This document shows positions 45,125 to 53,064 of a stretch of DNA of 64,000 bases, one piece after another. The translations under genes and the position numbers were made by a program. The notes below the pieces were generated by a model. The model was not told the origin of the DNA. It ran no database searches and worked only from the letters and a program-made list of their open reading frames with translations. This stretch comes from Alistipes sp. (GTDB lineage Bacteria > Bacteroidota > Bacteroidia > Bacteroidales > Rikenellaceae), in NCBI RefSeq assembly GCF_020026455.1, contig NZ_JAHHQJ010000011.1:1-64000 (forward strand). Direction: 5' to 3'. Within the stretch, counting starts at the first letter, position 1. Every line of letters begins with the position of its first letter.

Positions 45125-45210
45125 GAGCCGTCCGGAATCCTTCAAAGGCAACCGAAGCCCTTCGAGCCGTCCGAAACCCTTCAAAGGCAACCGAAGCCCT
45201 TCGGAGCTTC
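45125..45210. repeat. 39-bp tandem repeat, two copies plus a fragment
   Basis: GAGCCGTCCGGAATCCTTCA begins copy 1 (45125-45163) and a two-base variant begins copy 2 (45164-45202); both contain AAGGCAACCGAAGCCCTTC. A fragment follows. The array lies in the 44922-45291 gap between the convergent waaA and phosphatase genes; apart from the hairpin I see nothing else there. Confidence 0.9.
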
Positions 45211-45291
45211 CCCGAAGAAGCGGCAGCAGCAACGGGCCGATCGCTCAAGGGCGGTCACTCCCGCCCCAGAGCCAGATCGATCCGTCGGTTG

Positions 45292-46569
45292 TCAGTTCTC
45301 CGCCCCGTACTGCGCTTCGCTGTATTTCTTCAGCTCCTTCCAGGGATAGTAGGGCCCTCCGGCGAGAGGCAGATTGGCGTCGCGCTCATTATGCAGCACG
45401 CGGACACGCACGTCCCCCGTTTCGGGATTGCGGAAGAAGATGAACTGGACGTTGGTACCCATCGGGGTCACCGCATAGGCGTTCCATGCCGCAGCGACGT
45501 CGTCGAGCGACTCCACGCGGGCACAGGCTCCCTCGGCGCGCAGCAGCGCCAGCAGCGGAACCACATAGGTATCGTGGCCGAAACGCAGCGAGGCCGAAAG
45601 GTCCGACTCCCCTGCAACGACACGGTCGGCCGTCTCGACGATATTGCGCAGCAGCGGCCCGGCATCGGCAACGAGCGGATCGCCGAAGCGAGCCGAGGGG
45701 CCCATGATCAGGTAGCGGCGAAGGTTGTCGCACTCCCACAGCGTAGCGAGTTCCTGCTGTGTGAAGATTTCATAGAAAGGTTCGATGCCCAGATGGCTGA
45801 CGTCCTGCGTGATGGCTGCCAGCAGGAAAAGATCCTCCATCAACTCCAGCGGCTTGTCGATACACCCGGGATCAGAGACGAGCCCCCGCACGAACCGGTC
45901 GGGGTTCACGCGCACGCGGATCAGGCTGTCCGCAACCGCCGAAGCCTCCTGGCCGCTCTTCTTGAGCGAGGGTCCGTTGGCCAGATAACAGAGGTCTCGG
46001 GCGCTCGCATCGCGCGTGGTGCTGATCGCGGGATTCAGCTCCTTGAGGCGTTCGTTGAAGGCCGCCATGCTCAAAATACAGCGCGGAACCTGCGTCGAGC
46101 GGCTCTCGATGCGGCACACGCGGCCCCCGTCGGTCGAGAAGACCCCGGGATAGGCGGCGAACATCCGCTCGGCAATGCCGCGGAGCTCCTGCACGCCGCG
46201 GGGCGAAAGGTCGCCGTAGCGTTTGCGGGCATCGGCAGTCAGCACCTCGACCTTGGCCAGCACCTCGCGGCCCTTGGGGGTCAGCACCCCGGCCTCGTCG
46301 GCCTTGCGCAATGCGGCGAGCGGCTCGGCATAGACCGCCTCCGTCGTGTGGTAGCGGCTTCCGTGACGGCCGTAGTGGCTGATGTAGAAGGGCTCATAGC
46401 CGGCGGGAACCGGAACCTCCGGACCGGGCCGATACTCGTAGGAGTGGTAGATGCCCGCGGTGAGTTCGGGACGGGCGACCAGTTGGTCAGGGAGGGACTG
46501 CGCAAAGGCGCAGGTTGCAGCCGGCAGCAGCAGGGCCAGCAGACGGGTTTTCAGTGTAAGGTATTTCAT
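45292..46569 (-). CDS. Secreted histidine-type phosphatase (MINPP-like)
   Basis: A 425-residue protein from MKYLTLKTR (46569), with a signal peptide ending near CAFA. A start three codons upstream overlaps the cyuA stop and is also possible. The branch-2 histidine phosphatase site is present: RHGSR at 68-72 (phosphohistidine) and a downstream GHDTYV (His-Asp proton donor) near 331. Bacteroidetes relatives hydrolyse inositol phosphates such as phytate, which I infer as a possible substrate. It is coupled to cyuA with a two-base gap. Confidence 0.85.
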   Translation of the reverse strand: MKYLTLKTRLLALLLPAATCAFAQSLPDQLVARPELTAGIYHSYEYRPGPEVPVPAGYEPFYISHYGRHGSRYHTTEAVYAEPLAALRKADEAGVLTPKGREVLAKVEVLTADARKRYGDLSPRGVQELRGIAERMFAAYPGVFSTDGGRVCRIESRSTQVPRCILSMAAFNERLKELNPAISTTRDASARDLCYLANGPSLKKSGQEASAVADSLIRVRVNPDRFVRGLVSDPGCIDKPLELMEDLFLLAAITQDVSHLGIEPFYEIFTQQELATLWECDNLRRYLIMGPSARFGDPLVADAGPLLRNIVETADRVVAGESDLSASLRFGHDTYVVPLLALLRAEGACARVESLDDVAAAWNAYAVTPMGTNVQFIFFRNPETGDVRVRVLHNERDANLPLAGGPYYPWKELKKYSEAQYGAEN

Positions 46570-46571
46570 AA

Positions 46572-47858
46572 TCAACATTTGTGGGTCATAATTCGGAGTA
46601 CGAGACGGTCGGTTTCGTTCATGCCGTCGCGCCCGATGGCGGTGAGGTTGCGGATGCATTTGTCCACATCCTCCTCGATGATCCCCTCGACCGGAGTGAC
46701 GCAATGTCCGTCCATGGCCATCATGGCCGACAGCACGGCCGTCGACACGCCGCTCGTGAGCTTCATCGCACAACTGGGCTTGGCCCCGTCGCAAATCATG
46801 CCCGTCAGGTTGGCGATCATGTTCTTCACGGCCGCGACCGCCTGGTCGTAGCCGCCGCCCATCAGGTAGGTGATGCCGCAGCTCGACCCCGTGGCCGCCA
46901 CCACACAGCCGCACAACGCCGACAGGCGCCCCAGGCTCTGCTTGATGTAGATGACCGTGAGGTGGCTCAACGTCAGCGCCCGGATCATCTGCTCCTCCGA
47001 GGCGTGCGTCTCCTCGGCATAGACCACCACGGGCAGCGTCGCGGCGATGCCCTGGTTTCCGCTCCCCGAGTTGCTCATCACGGGGATCATCGCCCCGGCC
47101 ATGCGGGCGTCGCAGGCGGCAGAGGTGTAGGAGAGGATCCGCGTGAAGACGCTGTCGCCCATCACCTTGCGCTCGCGGTCGCAGCACAGCGTGCGGCCCA
47201 CGCAGTGGCCGAATTCTCCCGCGAAGGAGCGTTCGGCGGCAGCCTTGTTCAGGCGGCTGGTTTCGAGGATGAAGCGCAGTTCGTCCAGCGGCGAGGTCAT
47301 GGCGAAATCCCACACACGCGCAAGGGTCAGGGGCACCTCCTCCTCCTCACCGTCGCCCGCCGTCGGACTCCGCTTGTCAAGCAGCGTCTCGCCGTCGCGG
47401 CTGACGAAGACAAAGGAGGTATGTCCTCCGGCGATGACCGCCACGGCCCGGTGGCCGGCGGCTTCGGCCTCCGTCTCGATATAGAGTTTGTCTTCGATGC
47501 CCTCTTTCAGGCAAATCGCGATGCACCGCCGGTCGATCATCTGGCGCCCGCGTTCGACGGCGTCGGGCGTCACGTCGCGCAGCACCTCCAGCTGATACTC
47601 CGAGCGCCCCACCAGCGCCCCGAGGGCTATGGCGATCGGCAGCCCGATCATCCCCGTGCCGGGAATTCCGACGCCCATGGCATTTTTGAGGATATTGGCG
47701 CTCAGGCGCACCGTGATTTTTTCGGGTTCCTCTCCCAGCGTCTCTGCGGCACGAGCCGTACAGAGCGCCACGGCAATCGGTTCGGTACACCCGATGGCGG
47801 GGACCACCTCCCGGTTGATGAGGTCAATGATTCGTTTGCGTTCAGTCTGAGGTACCAT
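46572..47858 (-). CDS. cyuA: L-cysteine desulfidase (CyuA/UPF0597)
   Basis: A 428-residue Fe-S enzyme converting L-cysteine to pyruvate, ammonia and hydrogen sulfide. The start is MVPQTERKR (47858), 20 bases after a TATCTTTG box; a longer frame is rejected because it would include that box. Candidate cluster cysteines are Cys24 (AIGCTEP) and those in GSSCGIT and AKPSCAMK. The SNSGSGNQGIAATLP segment near 276-290 is the family hallmark. The histidine phosphatase follows at once. Confidence 0.92.
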   Translation of the reverse strand: MVPQTERKRIIDLINREVVPAIGCTEPIAVALCTARAAETLGEEPEKITVRLSANILKNAMGVGIPGTGMIGLPIAIALGALVGRSEYQLEVLRDVTPDAVERGRQMIDRRCIAICLKEGIEDKLYIETEAEAAGHRAVAVIAGGHTSFVFVSRDGETLLDKRSPTAGDGEEEEVPLTLARVWDFAMTSPLDELRFILETSRLNKAAAERSFAGEFGHCVGRTLCCDRERKVMGDSVFTRILSYTSAACDARMAGAMIPVMSNSGSGNQGIAATLPVVVYAEETHASEEQMIRALTLSHLTVIYIKQSLGRLSALCGCVVAATGSSCGITYLMGGGYDQAVAAVKNMIANLTGMICDGAKPSCAMKLTSGVSTAVLSAMMAMDGHCVTPVEGIIEEDVDKCIRNLTAIGRDGMNETDRLVLRIMTHKC

Positions 47859-47877
47859 ACTATTCCAGGTTGTGAGC

Positions 47878-47885
47878 CAAAGATA
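47878..47885 (-). promoter_or_regulatory. -7 box TATCTTTG of cyuA
   Basis: Minus-strand TATCTTTG lies 19 bases before the chosen cyuA ATG. A TTTG 26 bases further upstream is a little distant. Confidence 0.6.
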
Positions 47886-48191
47886 ACAATTTTTCGACAC
47901 TTTTACAGTATCAAAACCGACTCCTGTCCGGAAAATCCGAAAAATCCGAAAAACCGCGCACGTAAAGCCTCCACGGGCGAATCCCCCGCCTGCAACCGCG
48001 GTTCGGCCTGCGTCACGGCCCCGCAGGACGGGCTGGGGGAAGATGCCGGTCGGCTAAAGTCGCAGGCAAGGATCGGTCCGAGGGCCGGAATCCGCGACAA
48101 AAGGCCCGGAGCACGGTATTTTCGTATCTTGGGTGCCGCGACCGCTCTTTTATCCGCCGCAGCATTTTGCCGGAGCGGATGCGCTTCGGGG

Positions 48192-48221
48192 TTGTACTCG
48201 TCCGACTTTTTCGTATCTTTG
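48192..48221 (+). promoter_or_regulatory. Promoter TTG-N19-TATCTTTG
   Basis: TTG at 48192-48194 and TATCTTTG at 48214-48221, 19 bases apart, 23 bases before the ATG at 48245. Confidence 0.7.
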
Positions 48222-48244
48222 TCCGCAAGTCAACACCCAACACC

Positions 48245-49090
48245 ATGAAACCGGAAAGCGTCTGCACCGTCGTCTTCTCGCCGACGGGCACTTCGAAAAA
48301 AATCGCCGAGGCTGTAGCCCGAAGCATCGCCTCCGGCGCCGGGACCGAATCCGCCGCCCTGAAAACCATCGACCTGACGCATGTCGCGCCAAAGTCCGCC
48401 GCGCTGTCCGCCGGCACTGTGGCGGTCATCGCAGCCCCCGTCTACGGGGGACATGTGGCCCCGACGGCCGTAAAAAGGCTGGAAACGCTCCACGGTGCGG
48501 GAACGCCCGCCGTGGTGATTGCAGTCTACGGCAACCGAGCCTTCGAAAAGGCCGCCGCAGAGTTGGCCGACCTCGCCGCACGGCAGGAATTTGTACCCGT
48601 GGCCGCGGCGGCATTCGTCGGCGAGCACTCGTACAGCACCCACAGAACCCCGATTGCCGCAGGGCGCCCCGATGCGCAGGACCTCGTCCGGGCCGCGGAG
48701 TTCGGGACTGCGGTGCGCCAAAAGCTCGCGGCAGGAACGCCGACACCAGTCGACGCCGTCCGGCTGAAGGATGTGCGCACACCGTTCGTGCCGATGTTGC
48801 GCTTCATCCGCTTCGTCATGGGGTACCGCCGCCGGCAGAAGAAAAATCCGGTCGTCTACCTGCCCGCATGCAATGCCGACCGCTGCACCCATTGCGGCCG
48901 CTGTGCCGCGATCTGCCCCACGCAGGCCATCGCTCGGGGCGATGAGGAGCACACCGACCCGGCACGCTGCATCCGCTGCTGCGCCTGCGTCAAGGGGTGT
49001 CCGGTCGAAGCACGGAGTTTCCACACCCCCTTCGCCGAGGCCCTCGCACGCAACTTCGCCCGACGCAAACCTCCCGTAACGCTTTTATAA
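48245..49090 (+). CDS. EFR1-type flavodoxin-ferredoxin protein
   Basis: A 281-residue fusion. The N-terminal flavodoxin-like domain binds FMN through FSPTGTSKKIAEAV (11-24) and has APVYGGHVAP near 64-73. The C-terminal two-cluster ferredoxin has CTHCGRCAAICP near 217 and CIRCCACVKGCP near 243. EFR1 proteins are soluble electron carriers of anaerobes, and partners are not known here. It has its own promoter and no close neighbours on the same strand. Confidence 0.92.
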   Translation: MKPESVCTVVFSPTGTSKKIAEAVARSIASGAGTESAALKTIDLTHVAPKSAALSAGTVAVIAAPVYGGHVAPTAVKRLETLHGAGTPAVVIAVYGNRAFEKAAAELADLAARQEFVPVAAAAFVGEHSYSTHRTPIAAGRPDAQDLVRAAEFGTAVRQKLAAGTPTPVDAVRLKDVRTPFVPMLRFIRFVMGYRRRQKKNPVVYLPACNADRCTHCGRCAAICPTQAIARGDEEHTDPARCIRCCACVKGCPVEARSFHTPFAEALARNFARRKPPVTLL

Positions 49091-49137
49091 TCACGATCGA
49101 ACGCCACGCATCTCCAGCGGCGCACAAACTGAACACA

Positions 49138-49166
49138 CTTACCGATCTGTGAAATAGATCAGTAAG
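49138..49166. other. AT-rich hairpin without U-tract
   Basis: CTTACCGATCT (49138-49148) pairs with AGATCAGTAAG (49156-49166) with one mismatch around GTGAAAT. It lies about 50 bases after the EFR1 stop in an otherwise G+C-rich gap. With no T-run it may be a 3 prime end stabiliser, a protein site, or a weak terminator. Confidence 0.4.
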
Positions 49167-49296
49167 CGTCAAGCACGACTTTCCGCTCCCGGAAAGGATC
49201 GTCCTTTCCGCCGCAAGGTGCGCAGGAAGGCACTCCCGGCAGCGGCCCGTCCTGTCCCGCCACCCCATCGGCTCGGACCATCCCCGGCGGCCCGTC

Positions 49297-49331
49297 AAAA
49301 AAAGGGAGAACCCGTTTGACGGATTCTCCCT
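49297..49331 (-). terminator. Terminator after hsp20
   Basis: AGGGAGAA (49303-49310) pairs with TTCTCCCT (49324-49331), with an inner CCG/CGG continuation. The A-run 49297-49303 gives the minus-strand U-tract, 21 bases past the stop. Confidence 0.85.
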
Positions 49332-49351
49332 CATTGCAGAATGGATGCAGG

Positions 49352-49786
49352 CTATCGGACCTCGATCTGGCGGGCCGCAACGGCGGCTTCCGTCTCCTTC
49401 TTCTTGGGAATCTCGATGGTCATCACGCCGTTCTCGACCTTGGCCTCGATCTTCTCGCGCACGACGTTGTCGGGAAGCAGCAGGCTCTGCTGGAATTTCG
49501 TGTAGGAAAACTCGCGGCGCAGGTAGGTGCCCTTCTTCCTCTCCTCCTCCGGCTGCTCGGTCTTCTTCTCCATCATGACGATCAGCTCGTTGTCCTCGTT
49601 GAGATGCACCTTGAAATCCTCCTTGGTCATGCCCGGTGCGGCGACTTCCACCTTGTATTCGTTTTCGTCCTCAATGATGTTGACGGCCGGAGCCGTGGTG
49701 TTGTGGCGTTCGGCAAGCCAGTCGTTGGCCAGAAAATCGTTGAAAATGCTCGGCAGCCAGTTCTGATTACGTCTTACAGGTACCAT
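49352..49786 (-). CDS. Small heat-shock protein, Hsp20/alpha-crystallin
   Basis: A 144-residue chaperone that holds unfolding proteins. The start MVPVRRNQNWLPSIF is fixed by a strong Shine-Dalgarno AAGGAGGA at 49801..49794, seven bases upstream. The alpha-crystallin domain runs from about residue 33 (APAVNIIEDENEYKVEV) and contains the GVMTIEIPKK element near the end. The N-terminal WLPSIFNDF segment is typical of Bacteroidetes members. It is divergent from the GNAT gene, with direct repeats and a sigma-54-like sequence upstream. Confidence 0.95.
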   Translation of the reverse strand: MVPVRRNQNWLPSIFNDFLANDWLAERHNTTAPAVNIIEDENEYKVEVAAPGMTKEDFKVHLNEDNELIVMMEKKTEQPEEERKKGTYLRREFSYTKFQQSLLLPDNVVREKIEAKVENGVMTIEIPKKKETEAAVAARQIEVR

Positions 49787-49793
49787 AGTTTTG

Positions 49794-49801
49794 TCCTCCT
49801 T
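49794..49801 (-). promoter_or_regulatory. Unusually strong Shine-Dalgarno of hsp20
   Basis: Minus-strand AAGGAGGA is seven bases from the ATG and perfectly complementary to the usual anti-SD. Few other genes in the window show such a site, so it decides the start and suggests high translation under stress. Confidence 0.8.
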
Positions 49802-49870
49802 GGTTTTATTTGGTTTAACATTTCGTATCATTTCCGCACCCCTCGGGGAGCGCTTCCGAATCCGATAGGG

Positions 49871-49885
49871 TCAAATCCTATGCCA
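49871..49885 (-). promoter_or_regulatory. Sigma-54-like element TGGCAT-N5-TTGA
   Basis: On the minus strand TGGCAT (49885..49880) and TTGA (49874..49871) are 5 bases apart, close to the -24/-12 consensus TGGCAC-N5-TTGC but with the -12 C replaced by A. It lies about 85 bases upstream of hsp20, where no TAnnTTTG box is seen. Confidence 0.3.
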
Positions 49886-49901
49886 GTCCTCGAAAAATGA
49901 A

Positions 49902-49921
49902 AAAATGTCACAAAATGTCAC
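49902..49921. repeat. Two exact tandem copies of AAAATGTCAC
   Basis: Copies at 49902-49911 and 49912-49921 repeat with a 10-base, roughly helical period in the divergent hsp20/GNAT gap. This spacing suits a regulator binding one face of the DNA. Confidence 0.5.
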
Positions 49922-49990
49922 ATACAAGGCGCAAATTGGCCGAAAAGGCAGAAAAATTGTCCTGACAGAGTGGCATTTCAAATATTTTTC

Positions 49991-49998
49991 TATTTTTG
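49991..49998 (+). promoter_or_regulatory. -7 box TATTTTTG, nearly leaderless
   Basis: TATTTTTG ends four bases before the ATG at 50003. No good -33 TTTG was found upstream. Confidence 0.5.
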
Positions 49999-50002
49999 CA
50001 AC

Positions 50003-50527
50003 ATGGACAAAGAATTGATTTTCCGGCAGGCACAGTCCTGCGAAGCAGACCGCATCATGCAGATCATCCGTCAGGCACAGGCCCGGATGAACGCGGCGGG
50101 CAGCCGCCAGTGGCAGGATGGATACCCCGCCCCGGGACATATCTCGGCAGACATCGGCCGCAACTGCGGATATATATTGTGCAAACCCGCCACGGAAGGA
50201 CCGCTCGCCGTGATTGCCTACGGTGCGGTGGTGTTCGACGGCGAACCGGCCTATGACTCCATCGACGGACAATGGCTCACCGACGAGGCCTATGTGCTGG
50301 TGCACCGCATGGCGGTTGCCGCCGAAGAACAGGGCCGCGGCGTGGCGACGGAGTTCCTGCAGCGTGTGGAGGCTCTCGCCCGGGAACGCGGCGTCAGGTC
50401 CTTTCGCATCGACACCAACTTCGACAACCGGACCATGCTGGGGCTGCTCGAACGCACGGGATTCACCTATTGCGGGAAAGTCGCCTATCGGAGCGGGGAA
50501 CGGCTGGCTTACGAAAAACGCCTCTGA
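50003..50527 (+). CDS. GNAT-family N-acetyltransferase
   Basis: A 174-residue acetyltransferase, start at MDKELIFRQA. Acetyl-CoA-binding motif A reads VHRMAVAAEEQGRGVATEFL near 98-117, with the Q/RGxG loop as EQGRGV. The acceptor substrate is not predictable. A -7 box directly upstream and a hairpin terminator directly downstream make it monocistronic. Confidence 0.88.
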   Translation: MDKELIFRQAQSCEADRIMQIIRQAQARMNAAGSRQWQDGYPAPGHISADIGRNCGYILCKPATEGPLAVIAYGAVVFDGEPAYDSIDGQWLTDEAYVLVHRMAVAAEEQGRGVATEFLQRVEALARERGVRSFRIDTNFDNRTMLGLLERTGFTYCGKVAYRSGERLAYEKRL

Positions 50528-50547
50528 ACACACCGACAGGAAAAACC

Positions 50548-50577
50548 AGAACCCGGGGCCCACACCCCGGGTTCTTT
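50548..50577 (+). terminator. Terminator after the GNAT gene
   Basis: AGAACCCGGGG (50548-50558) pairs perfectly with CCCCGGGTTCT (50565-50575), then TTC. An A-run on the left (50541-50545) could also serve the minus strand. Confidence 0.75.
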
Positions 50578-50616
50578 CATGGTATATATGCCCCTATTCG
50601 AGTCGAGGGTCTCAGC

Positions 50617-50760
50617 GCTCCTGTGCTTTCGGCCCGTATGGCGGTAGCCCGGTGCTTTCGACCGTGTGGCGGCAACCCTGTGCTTTCGACCCGTGCGGCA
50701 GCCCGTATTCGGCCCGTGTGGCAGCGCCCCTGCGCTTTCAGCCCGTGCGGCGGCAGCCCA
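50617..50760. repeat. Array of five ~25-30-bp degenerate repeats
   Basis: Units of CTGTGCTTTCGACCCGTGCGGCGGCAGCC type start near 50621, 50650, 50678, 50704 and 50729, with lengths 25-30. The array lies in the 50528-50850 gap between the convergent GNAT gene and the last gene of the glycan operon. I see nothing else in that gap beyond the GNAT terminator. Confidence 0.82.
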
Positions 50761-50850
50761 GTCAGCAGGCGGCCGTACGCGGCCGTGAAGAGGATCCCGC
50801 GGTCTGCGGCCCGAAGGCAAGGGGCAAGAGGCGGGAGGGAGAAGCGTTTC

Positions 50851-52890
50851 TCACGGTCTGATTCTTTTTTCAGCCTGGTAAACAGTTCCGAACCGGTCGC
50901 GGGCCGTGACGCGTACGCGCCGCACGCCAGCAGGCAGCGGAGCCGCATAGTAGTGGTCCGAGGGAATCACGGTGATCCATTTGTGATCGAGCCTGGAGGG
51001 ATCGGCATAGAGCGCCCGGGCCTGGGGATCGACGGCCGTCATGCGCTCCATCGGCACGGGTTGGCCGCCGTCGGCATGCATCTCGACCTGCCACGAGGGA
51101 TCGCAGTTCCAGACATTGGCCACGATACGCCCCGCGAACGACGGGTCGTCCTTCGCATCGTAGATCTTCAGCTGGAAGTCGCGCGGCTCGCCCGTAGCCT
51201 TATAGTACCATGCGACGCTGTCGCCGTCGATCTCGAAGACGGCATATCCCGCCGGAGTACCGTCGGTGCAGATCGGCCCCTGCCACCAGGCCCCGCACAA
51301 CGCCGCGACATTGTGTTCGTAGAGCCCCGGGCGGATGTCGCTGTTCTCCATCGTGTGCATATGTCCCGAAACGATGTGGGCGTTGTAGGGCTCCAGCAGG
51401 TCGTAAAGCGCGCGGTAGTTGCAGAGCGAACGTTTGGCCGACGGATAGTCGAACGGCCGCGTCTGCTTGTCTTTGTACATCGTAGGGATATGAAGCGCCA
51501 CGACGACCGTTGTGCCCGGAGCGACCTGCCTGAGGTCCTCTTCGAGCCACAGCAGCTGCCGCTCCTCCAGATAGCCAATGTAATACCAGTCGCGGCCGAT
51601 GAAAAAGTTGTCGTTCAGCACGACGTAGTGGACCCGCCCCACGTTGTAGGAGTAGTACGACGGACCGTAGGCAGCCTCGTAGGGCGCCAGCGAGGTTTCG
51701 AACGAGCGGCCCCAGATTTTCATGTCGTGGTTGCCCATGGCGTTGCGGAACGGGATGCCCGCGCGGTCCATGACGGCATTGTATTCCGGGTAGAAGGCAT
51801 GGTCGCCCGAGGTGATGTCGCCCACGCAGATACCGTGCATCGGCCGGCGGTCGGCGACGGCTGCCTGCACCGTGCGGCGGATGTCCTCGGCGGCCTCTTC
51901 GAGCAGGCGGAACTCCTTGCGGGCGAAAATCTGCGGATCGGCCGTGACGACAAAGCCGTGGCGGGTGTCGTCGAGGGTGTTGCGCTGCAGCGTAAAATCA
52001 TAGCTCGTGCGCTCCTCATCGACAGGGAGGTAGAAGCGCACGACGCTCCCGTCCGAGGGCGAAGCATAGCCCGCGGGCGTCGAGACGAAGACGAAGCGGG
52101 CCCGGTCGTTGCGCGGAAGCGTGAAACGCCCCTCGGCATCAGTCACGGCGCAGCGGTCGCCATCGCTCACCACGACACCCGGAACGGCGCGGCCTTCGCA
52201 GCGGACCGTACCGCAGCGGGCCCCTTCGGGCGCGATGTAGGGCGCGATGGCCTCCCGCCAGCGGGCATATCCTGCGGGCGAGAGGTGGATGCCGTCCACG
52301 GTATACTCCGCCGGCATCTTCCCATCGCGGATGATTCGGCTCCGAATATCGATGTAGGTGAGCCCGCGACGGTGCGCCAGGTCGCGCAGCAGGAGGTCGA
52401 AGGCCTCGATGCGGGCATTCTTGCCCGTGAACCATTGCGCGTTCCGCTCCTCGTCGAGCGGCAGCAGGCTCTCGATGTAGACCCGGGTTCGGGGCGAGGC
52501 CGCACGGACGGCGTCCAGCAGCCGTTCGTATTGGCCGAGCAGCACTTCGGGAGCGATTGTCGAGAAGATCAGGTCGTTGACGCCCGCCATCAGGAAAATC
52601 GCCCGGGGCTTTCCGGCGACGATGCTGTCCAGGCGCGCGATCATGCCCGCCACGCAATCGCCGCCGATTCCGCGGTTGAGGATGCGGCTGTCGGGGAAAT
52701 ATTCCGACCAGGAGCCGCGCTCAGTGAGGCTGTTGCCCAGCATCACGATGTCCTGCGGCTGCACGGGGACGGCCTCCTGCCCGGCGCGTTTCGAAAAGTA
52801 GTAGTCGCAGCGGTAGTCCAGCGAATCCACCTGTGCGCGAAGTGTCGCCGCGGCAGCGGCCAGAAGCAGGGTTAAAAAGAGTTTTTTCAT
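50851..52890 (-). CDS. SGNH hydrolase - metallophosphoesterase fusion
   Basis: A 679-residue exported protein, start at MKKLFLTLLLAAAAATLRAQ (signal peptide). Residues 45-220 form an SGNH/GDSL esterase: GNSLTERGSW (Ser54), RGIGGDCVAG, GVND (Asn105) and DGIHLSPAGY (Asp199, His202). A short beta-sandwich (about 225-300) leads into a calcineurin-like phosphoesterase: TADPQ near 318, VGDI near 357, GNHD at 386-389, ALHIP and SGHMH further on. Its second half is paralogous to the protein at 55076. It probably removes acyl groups and phosphate or phosphodiester units from one glycan. It is last in the operon, 174 bases after GH97. Confidence 0.88.
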   Translation of the reverse strand: MKKLFLTLLLAAAAATLRAQVDSLDYRCDYYFSKRAGQEAVPVQPQDIVMLGNSLTERGSWSEYFPDSRILNRGIGGDCVAGMIARLDSIVAGKPRAIFLMAGVNDLIFSTIAPEVLLGQYERLLDAVRAASPRTRVYIESLLPLDEERNAQWFTGKNARIEAFDLLLRDLAHRRGLTYIDIRSRIIRDGKMPAEYTVDGIHLSPAGYARWREAIAPYIAPEGARCGTVRCEGRAVPGVVVSDGDRCAVTDAEGRFTLPRNDRARFVFVSTPAGYASPSDGSVVRFYLPVDEERTSYDFTLQRNTLDDTRHGFVVTADPQIFARKEFRLLEEAAEDIRRTVQAAVADRRPMHGICVGDITSGDHAFYPEYNAVMDRAGIPFRNAMGNHDMKIWGRSFETSLAPYEAAYGPSYYSYNVGRVHYVVLNDNFFIGRDWYYIGYLEERQLLWLEEDLRQVAPGTTVVVALHIPTMYKDKQTRPFDYPSAKRSLCNYRALYDLLEPYNAHIVSGHMHTMENSDIRPGLYEHNVAALCGAWWQGPICTDGTPAGYAVFEIDGDSVAWYYKATGEPRDFQLKIYDAKDDPSFAGRIVANVWNCDPSWQVEMHADGGQPVPMERMTAVDPQARALYADPSRLDHKWITVIPSDHYYAAPLPAGVRRVRVTARDRFGTVYQAEKRIRP

Positions 52891-53064
52891 TGCGGTATCA
52901 GTTTTTGAATTCTCCGCCGTGTCCGATCTCACGGGCCGGCGGATCGGGGTTCTCCCCCAGAAGAAGAGCCGGCTCGCGGCGTGCAACGGGACGCCCGGCA
53001 TCCACCGCGCGCATCTTCACACCACGGCCCCCGGTCTGATTCAGCAGCGCTGCAATCGTCGTCA

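Larger units (their letters stand above)
47859..48244. other. Divergent gap, cyuA / flavodoxin-ferredoxin gene
   Basis: The 386-base gap holds a promoter at each end. A short run of three ATCCGAAAA-like units near 47930-47955 and a duplicated TTCGTATCTT (near 48121 and 48210) are the only other structure seen. No gene. Confidence 0.5.

Noticed and set aside
45292..47313. 673-codon frame fusing upstream sequence to the histidine phosphatase
   Set aside because: The upstream half is out-of-frame shadow of cyuA; the signal peptide marks the true start at 46569 or 46578.
47930..47955. Short ATCCGAAAA repeats as another array in a divergent gap
   Set aside because: Only three short copies over 26 bases; too little to call an array or to break the 3 prime flank rule.
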